The notes under the pieces were generated by a model, which saw nothing but the letters and a program-made list of their open reading frames with translations, did not search any database and was not told the origin of the DNA. Positions 32,338 to 44,400 of a stretch of 64,000 nucleotides of DNA are shown here, piece by piece. The stretch comes from Collybiopsis luxurians FD-317 M1 (taxonomy: Eukaryota > Basidiomycota > Agaricomycetes > Agaricales > Omphalotaceae): contig KN834798.1 of assembly GCA_000827265.1 (NCBI GenBank), forward strand, positions 155,740 through 219,739, written 5' to 3'. How positions within the stretch are numbered: the stretch's first letter is position 1; each line of letters begins with the position of its first letter. The position numbers were made by a program, and so were the translations under genes.

Positions 32338-35092
32338 ATGCCTCCCCTCCCTGTCCCTCCCGGCGTAGACCTCGACTTTAAGCAGCTCATAAATGCCTTG
32401 TTATTCAAGTGCAAATATTCTAGAGACCAGTACGTATATTGCATCCGCAGTTCCCTCATCCATACACATCCCTTCCCAGGTTGGCCGACCTGTCAGAACC
32501 AGAGGTAAACTTTCTTCTTGTCTTTTGACTATCCACCTTACACCCCCAGAGCTCGACAAACTAGATCGTAAACTTCAAATTGCTGCTTCCGCCGTCAGAG
32601 GCTGTCGCAACGCAGCCCAGAAAATTAACCAGCTACCCCCAGAACTCTTATTCAACATCCTAGCGCGCGCCCAAATTCATCTATCCAGCTTTTTACCAGA
32701 TCTGCCTCTCTACGAGGACCACGGCAGGGAGTGGTACTCTCTCCTTCACGTATGCAGACTCTGGCGCGGTATCATCGCGCGTTCTCCATCCCTCTGGTCG
32801 ATCGTCGATAATACCCTATTAGAAGATGACAAACACAACGTCGCATACGAGCAGTACCTCCATCGCTCAGGAGCCGCCCCCCTCACCGTCTATCTCGGCA
32901 TCAGGGAGCTCAAAATCCGAAAGAAAACCCTCCAAACCCTCTTGAAACATCTCCCCCGCTTTCAACAATTCCATATTACCGCAGATCTATGGGAAGACCC
33001 GTCGGTACCCATCTACACCCACCTCGTCGACCCCGCTCCCAATCTCGTCAGTTTGACCATCAGAACCGACGGCAAGGACTCTGTAGGCGGTGTGTTGCCC
33101 GCCATCTTCGCAGGAGAGATGCCCCGTCTCACTCAAGTCACCCTCGAACACTTTACCTCCTGGCCTTCATCCTACTTTCACAACCTCACCGACCTATCCA
33201 TCTCTGACCAAGCCTTCAACCGCCCCACCACCCTCGCCTTCCTAGACTTTATCTCCAACTCACCCATGCTCCAAGTCCTCGCCCTCGTCCGCGCAGGTCC
33301 CACCCTCTCCGCCAACACCGACGTCCTCCCCACCCAAGGACGCGTCGAGCGTTTTCCGCACATGAAACAAATCAGTCTAGGCGGGTGGCCCACCCCAGCG
33401 ACCATCTCCAGATTCCTCTCTTACCTCTCTCTCCCGCGCCAAGCGGAGATATACATCTGGGGATCGGTGTTTAGCAATCCCGATACGGACTTGTCGGCGC
33501 TCGTACCACAGGATACGACGCATTTGGATAACATCAGGCATATAACGAGGTGGTACTTGACACATTTTTCGGTGGCACAGCCTGCGGATTTGTTGTATGT
33601 TCCGTTTACGGCTGTAGTTTGTGCGGACTCTACATCTAATGCCGATGCTCAATCTGGTATGGATGATGATGATGACGACGACGACGGCACGAAAACAAAT
33701 GCGCTGCACACCTACGGCGTGTTTCGTGCTTCTCAGCTTCTGTCGACCCTCCCGCGGTATCCGCTGCATAATATCACGACGTTTGTGCTGAGGGATAGTT
33801 CGTACCAGGCGAATCGGTTCAAGACGTTGGTGTGGGTGGAGGTGTTTGGGAAGTTGACGGCGTTGGAGGAGTTGAGGATTTTGGCGTATCAGTCGACGAC
33901 GACGACGAGGTGTGTGTTGACGGCGCTTTTACCGGGGGTTCCTCCGCCGGAGGAGGAGGGGGATGGGGATGGTGGAATGAAGGGTGGGGAAGGGAAACCA
34001 GTGGATGAGGGAGGCGACTCGCGCGAGGCAAACACAAACATAAACACAAACCAACCCTCTACCTCCCCATCTACATCCACACCGACACCGCCCATACCTC
34101 CACCCACCCCCAACCTCCAAGGCGACCACTCCCGCTGCCGCATCCTCTGCCCCAAACTCTCCATGCTCACGATCGAGCACGACCCCGATCTCGCGTCGAT
34201 ATTTGTGAGTAAGCTCGTCAAGTCGAGGAAGGACCATGGGTATCCGATTAGGAGGGTTGTGATATTGGTTTATGATCCGCCGTATGGGGGGGTGCCGCCG
34301 CCGCCGGAGTCGTCTAGGGAAGGGGGGAGGTCGGAGAGGGGTGGTGTAGGGGGTGGCGGAGGAGGAGGCGGAGGAGGTGGAGATGGAGGAGGTGGAGGTG
34401 GAGGTGCTGGGGGATCGGGAAGCGGTGGTACTGGGGGACAGAATGGGAATGGAAACGGGAATGGAACAGGCGCAGGCGCCACCCACTCGCACACGAATTC
34501 GAATTATGTGAATCATCTGAACCACCAAGCGCATTATGTGCATTATGCTCCGCACGGGCATCACAACCATAACCATAATCACAACCACAACCACAACCAC
34601 GGGAATATATTCAACACCCATAACAGCAACGCACACGCAGGGAATCATAACGGCCATCATAATAACAACAACAACAACACGCACAATGGCCATAACGCGC
34701 AGAATGGAATTCTCTCGCTGAACCCTACGGCGCATCGGTCTTCGTCTAGTATTTCGTCGACGGATGTGTTGTATGAGGATTATAATTTGAGGAGTAGGGA
34801 GGATGAGGAGTTGTTGAGGAGGTATGTGGGTGATGGGGATGAGGATGGGGATGGGTGGGAAGGTGGTGCGGAGGGATGGGGCGGGATGGGGCTGAACGAG
34901 GGAGGGGAGGGGGATGGACAGGGGAAGGGGGAGAGAGTAGGTGGAAAGAGTGGGACGGGTGGGAAAGGTGGAAAGGGTGGAAAGGGCGGGGAGGTGCGGT
35001 TCGAGTATAAGAAGCCTCTTTCGCAGGATTTGATACCGAGAGGGTGGCCTACAGATGCGTATCGGAGGACGTATTTGCCTTATTCATTTTGA
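32338..35092 (+). CDS. Large F-box protein with low-complexity C-terminus
   Basis: Start chosen at 32338 (MPPLPVPPGVDLDFKQLINA). Exons are 32338-32429, 32480-32504 and 32552-35092, in consistent phase, about 885 residues. After a helical DRKLQIAASAVRGCRNAAQK comes the F-box, LPPELLFNILARAQ with HVCRLWRGIIARSPSLW, then leucine-rich segments typical of basidiomycete F-box proteins that recruit targets to SCF ligases. The second half holds extreme low-complexity tracts: eight Asp at about 33,662-33,685, Gly-rich at 34,350-34,440, His/Asn-rich (HNHNHNHNHN) at 34,560-34,700, and a Gly/Asp/Lys tail. A conserved-looking end (KPLSQDLIPRGWPTDAYRR) follows. The long minus-strand frames over this gene are shadows of its biased composition. 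Confidence 0.8.
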
Positions 35093-35776
35093 CGAGTTGG
35101 GTTAGAGTTGGGTAGGGTGTCCGTGTCTGTCTTGCAGTGCTTGCTTACGTTTTCTTGTGAAGTGGGATGTCGTCAATGATTCGGTTACTTTTTTTTTGGT
35201 CTTTGCTATTTTTTATTGCTTGCTTGCTTGCGCGCACTTGATTTATTCGAGGAGGGAGCTTACTTATCTGTATGCGATATATATGTATGTATGTATGTCC
35301 GTGTGTTAAAATATCTATCTATCCAGATCTTCTGGGACTCTGGGACTGTATACGAGTAGTTATCGCTTCACTTTGTCAATCTGTTTCTTGCATTTTGTTC
35401 GTTTTCCGCTAGTCGGATATGTATTTAAGTATTTCCTATAGATTTCAACGGTTTGCATTTTACAGTGGGCTGATCATGAAGCGTACATGCCAGCCGTGTT
35501 TCGACCTCGACCTCCAGAGGCACCCGGGCAACATGCTGATCAAAGGCGCGCGCTTGCTGCACATGCGTGACCGGACGTGCCTTGCACAAAAGGGTACCTG
35601 CTTGCCTCATATCAAAATCCATGTACAAATAAGCATACTTGCCACCACTGAACAATTACTCATACACAAGATTTTCGTTCAGAGCAAAGTAAGCATACGC
35701 TCGTTTCAAAAGTCAAATTTTTTTCCAAATTACATGTATTCCCTTCCTTTGAACCCATTTCATTACCCTCGCCGCC
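35093..35776. other. Spacer between convergent genes
   Basis: 3' region of the F-box gene, with ATGTATGTATGTATGT at about 35,284 and no supported gene. Confidence 0.45.
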
Positions 35777-36299
35777 CTACGGCTTCTTGCCATCGTCCTT
35801 CTGGGGCGGGGCCGGTTTCGGATCACAGGTGATCTGAACTCCCTTAGCTTCTCCGTTGATTGGGAACTTGCCCTTCGGCCAGCCACTTATGAAACCAAGT
35901 CCATTGCTGGGCGCTCCCGCTTTCGGTGTATAATCGAGGAGATTAAACTTGCAAGGTTGGTTCCATGCGGTCACCATCTCTACACATTGGAGTGTGTGCC
36001 CTTCTGGTAAATGATGTTGCTGAAAGACGTCAAACTCAGATGAGGTTGTACAAAAAAAAAAGCGATAGACCACCCACATCTGGACCTTCCACATATCCGC
36101 TGATGATCTGACCATAAGGTGTTTGTCCCGAGCAATCAGCATTCGCATAAAGTGATATAATGTAGTGGCTGGCTTTGGATTTATTATCATCCTTCTTATC
36201 GCCCTTCTTCTTTCCTATGCCAAAAACAGGCGTGGCAGAGATAAGGCTTGCGAACAAGGGGAGAAGGGCAAGGAGGAGAGTGATAGAAGTACTGCGCAT
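35777..36299 (-). CDS. Small secreted four-cysteine protein 1
   Basis: Two exons (36078-36299 and 35777-36019) encode 154 residues. A signal peptide is clear: MRSTSITLLLALLPLFASLI then SATP. The mature part has YIISLYANADCSGQTPYGQI with ISGYVEGPD, then HTLQCVEMVTAWNQPCKF and a final VQITC: four cysteines, enough for two disulfides. A Lys/Asp-rich linker follows the signal. It is the first of three tandem paralogues on the same strand. I do not recognise the family. Secretion and size would fit an effector-like or cell-wall role, which is inference. A dyad motif lies 55 bp upstream of the start. Confidence 0.75.
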
Positions 36300-37042
36300 A
36301 TTGGCTGGATGGACGAGGCTGCTTTGGAAAGACTAGTGGTCGTGCGAGATCGTAACCGAGGCCTGCTCGGGTTCGTAAGAGTGATTCAAGGAGAGGGGGA
36401 CAAGACCGGCTTGCTGAAGTTTTCCGTCGCTGGCTTGGGACATTATATAGATGATATGCAACGGGAAAAATTTAGATCTTTATTAGATCAATATTTGAAG
36501 CGGTGCGAATCCTCGATGTTTGCAGGGTAATGGATATAGCCAAAACGTTGTCGCGTATCGATGAAACTCTCGGGTACTGTTTGGCCACCGAATCGCATGG
36601 TGCTCCATTTCAAATTCCTTTTTTCTTTGCGCTCTTCGGGGAAATGGTGTGTATGGAACTGGAATTGTTAAGTTCTTGTAATGCTCGCAGAACCAGTCGT
36701 TTCTACGTAAGTGTCGAAAAAGAGAGGTGTAATCAACGGCGGGGATTCAGCAACTTCTGGTTAATCAATTGATCTCCGTCCTGTGCTCCGATGTCTAGGT
36801 GGAGGTCGGATTATCAACCTCATCGCTTGACTTCAAATTTTTTTAACGGGACCACAAAATCGATACGCGGCTCGGCCCAAGATCTAAACGCTGTAGGGAT
36901 AGGATGTGAACGCGATGCCGTCAAGAAGCAGATTTTGTGAACTGGCTACTTAATTACATTGTAGTATGACATAGGAAGTATTCCGAGCTTACTCCTTGTC
37001 TCTCCCCTACATGCTGCACGCGTCTCCTCGAGTTCTGGCCAT
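36300..37042. other. Upstream region of secreted gene 1
   Basis: Contains the dyad at 36,355-36,371 and a TATATAA-like box read leftward near 36,443-36,450. No other gene supported; the plus frames at 36.1-36.8 kb are shadows or random. Confidence 0.5.
36355..36371 (-). promoter_or_regulatory. CCGAG-N5-CTCGG dyad upstream of secreted gene 1
   Basis: ACCGAG-GCCTG-CTCGGG on the plus strand, 55 bp upstream of the start codon. Near-identical dyads occur before the two paralogues. One outer pair is lost here. Confidence 0.55.
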
Positions 37043-37617
37043 CTAGCTTGTACTCCCTCTCCTACGTGCGGCACACGTCACCTCAATTCCGTTTGCCGCT
37101 GTACCTAGCCTATACACTCCCCTTCTCCATCCATCCTGGAGCAGAGGTCTTCCTCCCGGCAGAGGAGGGATAATTGTGACATTGCAAGGTTGGTTGAAAT
37201 CTGTGACCGCTTGGACGCATCTCAGGTGGTGTCCTTGTGGCATATCATGTCTCTATCAGACGAAGAAAACACGTATTAGACAAGTCTTATGAGCATTCAC
37301 TTCCTGCGCACCTCTGTACCGGAAACGAATCCGCTGATAATCTGTCCAAATCTGACCGGGCCATGACAGTTAGGATCTTCGAAGAGGGTTAATATGTAGG
37401 TATTGGCGTTGGAATTCGTGGTGCCATTGCGGTTGGGGTTGGCACCACCTCGATTAGCTTGTCCGATCTCATTGACCTCCGTATTTTCCGTATCACTGGA
37501 GTGAATATCTGCGTTCAACTGCGATGAACTGAACTCGTGCCTGAATGGCATGGGAGTGGCAAATATCAGAACTGCAATAGCGAGTAGGGAGCAGGTAAGA
37601 GTTATGAGATTACGCAT
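37043..37617 (-). CDS. Small secreted four-cysteine protein 2
   Basis: Exons 37312-37617 and 37043-37252 give 171 residues. Signal peptide MRNLITLTCSLLAIAVLIFA then TPMPF. The mature part repeats the family pattern: YILTLFEDPNCHGPVRFGQI with ISGFVSGTE, HHLRCVQAVTDFNQPCNV, and EVTC near the end. A Ser/Asn-rich spacer separates signal and core. The intron falls at the same place as in paralogues 1 and 3 (just after SG-V-G), confirming common descent. Ends in a short basic tail (AARRRGSTS). The start was chosen at the Met beginning the signal peptide; the frame extends further upstream. Confidence 0.75.
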
Positions 37618-37661
37618 TTTGAGAGAATTTTGAAGGAGGGGATCTGTAGCTGCCTGACCGT

Positions 37662-37678
37662 ACCGAGGCCCGCTCGGT
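37662..37678 (-). promoter_or_regulatory. CCGAG-N5-CTCGG dyad upstream of secreted gene 2
   Basis: ACCGAG-GCCCG-CTCGGT, perfect 6-bp arms, 44 bp upstream of the start codon. Confidence 0.6.
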
Positions 37679-38311
37679 GGTGAAATGTACGAGAGAGGTT
37701 TCGAGGGATCTCTGCCATCGAATTTGGGTTTTATCTGAACACTAACACTGCCAAGTCGCACATGTTCGAGCATGCCAGCTGGCGCTGAAATTATTTTCCG
37801 AGGCGGCCCTTTATCCTCGAAATCTAAACTCTGGACATCCCGCTAAATTTTTGATCCTTTGTGCAGCCTGGGCCCGACGGTCCTCTCGTCTTTCCGAGTT
37901 ACCGTTTCTGACTTTTACAACACGTAGTGTTGTACCGCAGCTACTGTACGATAGAGAAGAAACCTAGAGCGCGCGATCTGGGAGATGAGACGCGTGTGTA
38001 TAGGCAACCGCATTCAAAACAGGGCGGATTCGCGTAGTCTACATACGCTGGGCTCGGAACGCCCGTCCCCGCTGAATTTCTTCTTGGAGATTTGCCGAAC
38101 CTGGATTTCAGACCAGAGTTGCAGGATGAAACTGTGCTTGCAGAAGTTCTCCGCAGCAAGGGGGCGCGATTCGAGGGTCTAATGACTCCGACTTTGAATG
38201 AGTATACTTTTTCTATTACATTCTCTTCTTCGAATGCCGAATAATAATAACAATATGTATGTACGCGAGTCCATTTTTCGGCATTTTATTTGAGAAGTCT
38301 TCCCAGTCCTT
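37679..38311. other. Spacer between secreted genes 2 and 3
   Basis: No gene supported. Several short frames on both strands lack motifs. Confidence 0.45.
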
Positions 38312-38898
38312 TTACTCATTCGCGCGTTCCGCCCCTCCCCTTTGTGCAGCACACGTAACCTCGAGTCCCGATGCTTCTCTGTTAAGTTTATAAACTCCCT
38401 TTTTCCATCCATTCTCGAGGACAGGTTTACTTCCTCTCGAGGAAGGGATAATCGTGACATTGCAGGGCTGGTGGAAATCGTTGACCGCTTTGATACATTT
38501 TAACTTGTGCCCTTCTGGCATATCGTGTGTCTGCGAACGAAGAAAACATGGTAGGTATTAGCGAGGATTTAAGTACACCAATCAACTCCCTTCCTTCTTA
38601 CCTCTGTACCAGGAACAAATCCACTGATTACCTGCCCATATTTTGACACGCCACGACAATTAGGCTCGTCGTAGAGTGATAATATGTAAGTGATGTGGTT
38701 GGCGTTGTAGGTGTTGGATGGGCCTTGGCTACCTTGACTGGACGGCCTCACGATCTCCTGGACCTCCCCCGTATCATTGCGGGTGTGGGCCCCTCCCTCA
38801 TGAGACGAACTAGTCGCGTGTATGAAGGGCATCGGCGAGGCAAATATCGGAGTCGCAATGGCGAGGAGGGTGAAGGTGAGAGCCGTAATGTCACGCAT
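38312..38898 (-). CDS. Small secreted four-cysteine protein 3
   Basis: Exons 38602-38898 and 38312-38530 give 171 residues. Signal peptide MRDITALTFTLLAIATPIFA then SPMPF, very like paralogue 2. Core: YILSLYDEPNCRGVSKYGQV with ISGFVPGTE, HKLKCIKAVNDFHQPCNV and LEVTCAAQ. Paralogues 2 and 3 are closest, also sharing the VTIIP motif after the third cysteine. An in-frame upstream Met at 39039 would add about 47 residues before the signal peptide, which is less likely. Function unknown. Confidence 0.75.
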
Positions 38899-38962
38899 GG
38901 CTGTCAGTTCGAGTTTATGTGGATGATATGGACGAATGCGTTTAACGTTGGTGTCTGGTCTT

Positions 38963-38979
38963 ACCGAGTCCGGCTCGGT
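38963..38979 (-). promoter_or_regulatory. CCGAG-N5-CTCGG dyad upstream of secreted gene 3
   Basis: ACCGAG-TCCGG-CTCGGT, perfect 6-bp arms, 64 bp upstream of the start codon. Read leftward, the right arm runs into GGTAAGA, a possible 5' UTR intron donor. A TATAAAAA box read leftward lies near 39,045-39,052. Confidence 0.6.
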
Positions 38980-39670
38980 GGTAGAGAACACTTGAAGAAG
39001 AGAAGTCAAGGCCGGCTTGCTGGTGCTCACTCTTGTCAAATTGGGTTTTTATATGCGTTTTTTTTTTCGCATTGCCTAGCAGTGGTGGGCAGCAGCTTAA
39101 ACTTTTCGAGTATCGGCCGAAATAAATTCTCCGGGGGCGGATCCTTGCCTGGACCAACATACAGCCTCGAAATCCGGCCCATTTCCATTATTTTTTCCGT
39201 AGTTGACTTGCGTGCTCTGGTATGTGTTAAATTTTTCTCCTGCTTTAGTGCTTGCCGGTATTCTGCAGTTGGCTGCGACACGGCATTTGCTCAGTGACGG
39301 TTCGCTGTAAACAGTATGGCGGTAGGAGACGATGACGATGGTGAAAATAGAACAGCCTTGGACTTGCTGATAGACTTTTCATCCATTTCAGATTCGTTGA
39401 TCAAATGTGAGCAATGGCGATGACCATGTTGTTATGGTCGGCTTTTACGAGTCGCGCCACCTCGAGCCTCGCCAGACACGTTTTAACTGAAACGGCGCAT
39501 CCGACTTTGAAGAGGACATGGAATTTAAGTTAGGGGCTAAACCGGTCAACTCGGCACATTCTCTTACCGGTAATTCATACAGTACCTAGTACTTCAGGCG
39601 CCCTAGTTAACCCAAGCTCTTCATTATACTTTAGCTCTCTCTTCCATCAACTCCCTCAACGTTGGTTCAA
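38980..39670. other. Divergent promoter region between secreted gene 3 and the oxygenase
   Basis: About 690 bp between two outward-facing genes. Frames at 39.0-39.3 kb are not convincing. No repeat seen. Confidence 0.45.
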
Positions 39671-41138
39671 ATGGCGGTAATTTCGACTCCCATTACAGAG
39701 ATGTTTGGCATCAAACATCCAATAATCCTTGCTGGAATGGTTCGTCAAACTTCGCCACACTGCTGGCAAGTCTTGATTTCACTGTACTTTTAGAACGTCG
39801 CTGCTGGACCAGAGCTCGCCGCCGCCGTTACGAATGCAGGTGGTCTTGGGGTAATTGGAGGGTTTGGATATACGCCCAAGATTCTTCGTCAACAGGTTTG
39901 TGACTTCTGCTGTTCGGGTGAAAGCAAAATTTTGATGTTGTTATTTTTCCGTCCTGCAGATACAATCCATCAAGGACGACTTGGTTGACAAAAACGCTCC
40001 GTTTGGTGTGGATTTGCTTTTGCCCCAAGTCGGTGGTTCCGCTCGGAAAACCAATGCAAGTTTTCTTTTGTCCCCCTAAATTTAGTACGGTCCAGTCTAA
40101 TTGTTGACTTGCTTAGTACGACTACACTAAAGGCAAATTAGACGAGCTCATCGATGTCATTATCGAGGAGAAAACTGCTTTGTTCGTTTGCGCTGTTGGA
40201 GTCCCGCCTAAATCCATCGTAGACAGGCTACACAAGGCAGGAATTCCCGTTTGCAACATGGTAGGACACAGTAAACACGTCCAAAAAGCGCTCGACGTCG
40301 GTGTCGATTTGATTTGCCCTCAGGCTGGCGAGGGTGGGGGTCACACAGGGAGGTCGCGTTCATTATTCTCCTTTGAACGTTATTTACTGACATTTCTTTC
40401 ATAAAGGTGACACGCCAGCGAGCATCTTGATTCCTGCTTGCGTCGATCTTGTAAAGGGAAAAAAATCACCGCTTACAGGCAAACCGGTGTATATAATTGG
40501 AGCTGGCGCAGTTTTCGACGGGCGAAGTTTGGCGGCAAATCTGATGTGGGGAGCTCAAGCAGTTTGTGAGTAATTTCTCATGCCGTGCAGGGCTTCATGT
40601 GAAATCTAACGTCTTTGTAGGGGTCGGAACGCGTTTTGTTGCCTCGAAAGAGGCAGGTGCGCCAAAATATCACAAGGATCTAGTCGTTTCGGCTGGTTTT
40701 GATGATATTATCCGGACTACCATCTATACTGGACGCCCATTGCATGTGAAAAAGTCGGCTTACCAGGAGGATTGGTGTGTTTTTCTCTAGCGTGTACGGG
40801 TGCGCTTTGTGCTCATACATAATTACAGGGAAGTCAATCGACAGGCCGAGATCAGAGAACTTACAAGCAAGGGAATCATTCCTGTCAACTGGGAATTTGA
40901 ACAGCGCCCGGAGCTCGCAAGGAATATGGAGAATCGACCATGGTTGATGGGCAAGGTTGCTGCTGTGAGTTTTCCTTTGATCACCAACTGGGTTTCTTCA
41001 TCGCTGATTTGGATCCCTCAAAAGTTGATCAAAGAAGTTTTGCCAGCAAAGACCATCATTGAAAACATGGTGAACGAAGCGGCAGAATTGTTGGAGCACG
41101 GTAACACCCTTGTGGTGAAGAATAAGGCCAAGCTTTGA
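39671..41138 (+). CDS. Nitronate monooxygenase (2-nitropropane dioxygenase family)
   Basis: Flavin (FMN) enzyme with a TIM-barrel fold that oxidises alkyl nitronates such as propionate 3-nitronate. Start MAVISTPITEMFGIKHPIIL is typical. Following exons give AAAVTNAGGLGVIGGFGYTP, FGVDLLLPQVGG, FVCAVGVPPKSIVDRLHKAG, DLICPQAGEGGGHTG (the family's conserved GGH motif with catalytic His), PVYIIGAGAVFDGRSLAANL (phosphate-binding region) and VGTRFVASKEAGAPKYHKDL. About eight exons with 50-60 bp introns. The last reads KTIIENMVNEAAELLEHGNT and stops at 41136-41138. No break seen. Probably a soluble detoxification enzyme. Confidence 0.9.
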
Positions 41139-41430
41139 TCTTCTAGCAGAACATCTAGTCCATTCCTCTAGTAATATGGGTAATATGTTATCCTTAAGCA
41201 TCGAAATTATAGCATACTTGTACCATTAGCAACACATTGTACACTTCCGGCTCAATCATTATTTTCGGGTTTGTGAAATTTCGAAGTCTTCATCTCTAGA
41301 GGGAAGTGCAGGGGGCGTAAGAACAAGCCAGTTATACAGCTATACAGTATATAATACAGCAACGAAAGCATCTGCGAAAGCGGAGATTCTATCAAGGGAA
41401 ATGAGATATCTTGTGTGCTGCATAAATCCT

Positions 41431-44400
41431 TCAAAAGGTCTCCCATCCACCCGAGTCTAGCGAACTCTCTAGCTTGCGAGCAATCATGGTTGGAATGCCA
41501 TGGTTCATCCAAGTTTTGCGAACATCCTCCCAGCGTGTGTGGTGAAGATACTGTCGGCGACCTCGTCTAATATGACTGTAAATCGACTGGAACGGGTACA
41601 GGAACGCATAAACTTACCTCATAGATACGTCTACCTCTCCATGTACATCCAGGTAGGGGGACGGAGCAAAGGTCCCATTATTTCCGTAGAGGTAGATGAT
41701 GATGCATCGTTTGACAAGGAAGTAGATACCGAGAGCACCTCCGCATCTATCAAATTAACCACGTTATATTCCAAACAGAAGATCGAATGGAAAGAAAGCT
41801 CACTCTCTCGTATGCATATTACATTCCCCATGTCGATCATCCGTGCAGCATGTACTCTGGAAACACACAGTCGTTCCGCAGAGTAGACATACCGCCGCAT
41901 CGACAGGAACGGTGTTGCATCTGGTGCATGGCGCGACCTTGTCCTGATCCACAAACAGGTTATCCAAAACAATAGGCAATCTCGCGAGTCGATAGACGGT
42001 CGGAATGTCGAGCATTACGCCAAAGTTTAGCGGCGCAGATGAATGTGAGTGTCCGTAATGGGCACACCATCCCGATAGGGCATTTTGTAAAGTATCCTGA
42101 TTAGGTAAATCCGCAAGTAAGGGAATACCTAGATATGTCAACAAGCGAGCATACTCCGACGGCTCGTCCATGACACCAAAGTCGGGCGTGGGAAAAGATG
42201 AAGGAAGCACTGAGCGACAAAGGATAGAAGCTTTGCGGAGGAATGGGAGCGTGAATTCGTATAGAAGCTTTTCGATTCTTGCCTCCCCAAATGTCTCGAA
42301 AGCCAACGTTGCCGTGTGCTCAAAGACGGGTGAGTGCCGGACGACCGACATGAAAAACATGCGCACGTCGCCGAAAATTTGTTCATATTGCCGTCTTGGA
42401 AGCTGCGTCGTATTGTAGCTCCGAACCTTGTTCAGCATAAACACGAGCCCAATGACAGTGCGAGCAAGACAGGCGTAGTAGGTGAGGATCATAACGTGAC
42501 GCAGAATTTCTGGAGCGACCGCTGCAGTCTCTACCAGCACCGTGAAAGGATCCCTCAGTAGCAGGGGAAACGAGAAAGACGTCAGGGAGCTTCGACTCCA
42601 TTCCGGCAACAGGCGCTTGATTATAGCTTGCCTAACAGCATCCCGACCCTCATCCGACCGTGCTTTGAAATGAAGCGCAGATAACCTGGTGAGGACGCTG
42701 ATCTGCCCACGTATCATGCGCATCTGCGACTCGGACAGATTATCTACCATGAGACCCCCCGCAGCACCGGTTCCACGTTGCGCGACTTCAATGCCCGCGA
42801 TGGTATAGCCAATGAGCTCTTCGGGAAGATAGATCCCGGCACCTCGTTCGCCCAGCTCGGGCTCATGCCGTTCCCGGAGATGACGGGTTTGCTGTGATAA
42901 AGATTTCGCCACCACCATCACAGTGTCGACCATCTTCATCCCGTCATTTCCTTCAAACTTGTCCGAGCTTCTCATGGCTAAAGAGTAACCTGTGTCCTGC
43001 GCACTCCAAAACACAAACTCCCCAGTTCCATTCCTAAACTGAAGTGCTTCCAGTGCGGGATCCGGCTTGGACTTGAGGATGCTTATCCCTGCACCTCTTA
43101 TCCAATCTGGGAACGGTACGCTATTAAGCTCGACCGAGGGCGGCTTTGACACCGGAAGGATCACGTTCCCTAAACTTTTACACAATGGGCAGATGTACTC
43201 CTTCCTCGGTATAGTTTCGGGGTGATTTCTCGTCGCTTGAGCACGATGTCTCTGTCGAATCGACAGGCTGTAGACATGGAAGCAATCCAAATGCATCATA
43301 TGGGTACACACGGAAGAATGCAGTCCAAAACGGGTAAACTGACTCGGAAATCCGTCGTAAGTTTGTGAATTCGCGGCTGAGGCTTTCGCTTTGATATCGA
43401 GTGTGTCCGCATCGGGAGGAGGGAAAATGGATTGAGAAGACGAGGGCGTGCGATCCATAGACTCTGGCGCTTGCAACACCTCGTTAAGATACGTCGTTTG
43501 TCCATCCGGCTGTCTACGGATAAACCGACTTGGCTGGACCATCCCGAGCATTCCAAACGCCTTTGACGAATTCAGATCCTCTTGACAGACTATACACGTT
43601 CCATACGAAACTTCCTCCTCCTCCTTCCCACTCTCCATATCTTGATCCTCATCCTCATCATCCATATCCTCAAAGTTCGAGAATGCGAAACTAGCTTGCT
43701 GAGCCTTCATTTGCCGCATGATAGCTTCCTGCCTCGCCTTTGCGGCATTCTTTCTAGCCTGCTCGGAATCAGGTGCTCCACCCTCTCCGGCTGCGGACCC
43801 ACTCTTGGAACCGTCTCCAAGATGGGATCCACGATTGGCTCTTCGCATATCAACCTCTCTTGGTGCCATGGAACGCATCTGATCCAGAATCCACCCTACA
43901 CGAGATTTATACGACTTGAATCCTTCATGGGTTTCCAACTTGCACAAAATGTCGATAAGGGTCAGGTTTCCATCTTCGAATGACCGGAGCGAAGCGAGGG
44001 CGCAGAAGATCGCAGCTCGCTCTACGATGGCGAGCATGATGAGATGTAGAACCTGATCCAGGATGGCTTCGCCAGATGGAGGTACGGATCCCCCAGCGTT
44101 GTCGGTGAGCGCAAGGACATTGAATATGGCGAAAAACATGACTTGGATGAGCGCCTCGCTCTCGAACGTGGAAGGGATTACAGCAAAGGGTCCCGAGGAT
44201 GACACATTCAACGGCTTGGGAACCAGAACAGGATCCGGGACAGCTGGATTCTGCTTGACTAGTCGCTTCTTCAATATCACTTCAACCTCTTCCCTCTTGT
44301 TCCGCGTGTAGTGATACCAGAACGGATTAACCTCGTCAAAGCACTCGTCTTTCAGCTCGTAAGTCCCAGTGTCACTATTCCCCTCCGGCGCTCGGAACTT

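Noticed and set aside
33929..34735. Long minus-strand frame of 268 codons opposite the F-box gene
   Set aside because: Its Val/Ile/Met- and Arg-rich sequence mirrors the His/Asn and Gly tracts of the real gene on the plus strand; no domain.
36165..36530. Plus-strand frame overlapping secreted gene 1
   Set aside because: Antisense to the signal peptide and promoter of a gene supported by two paralogues.
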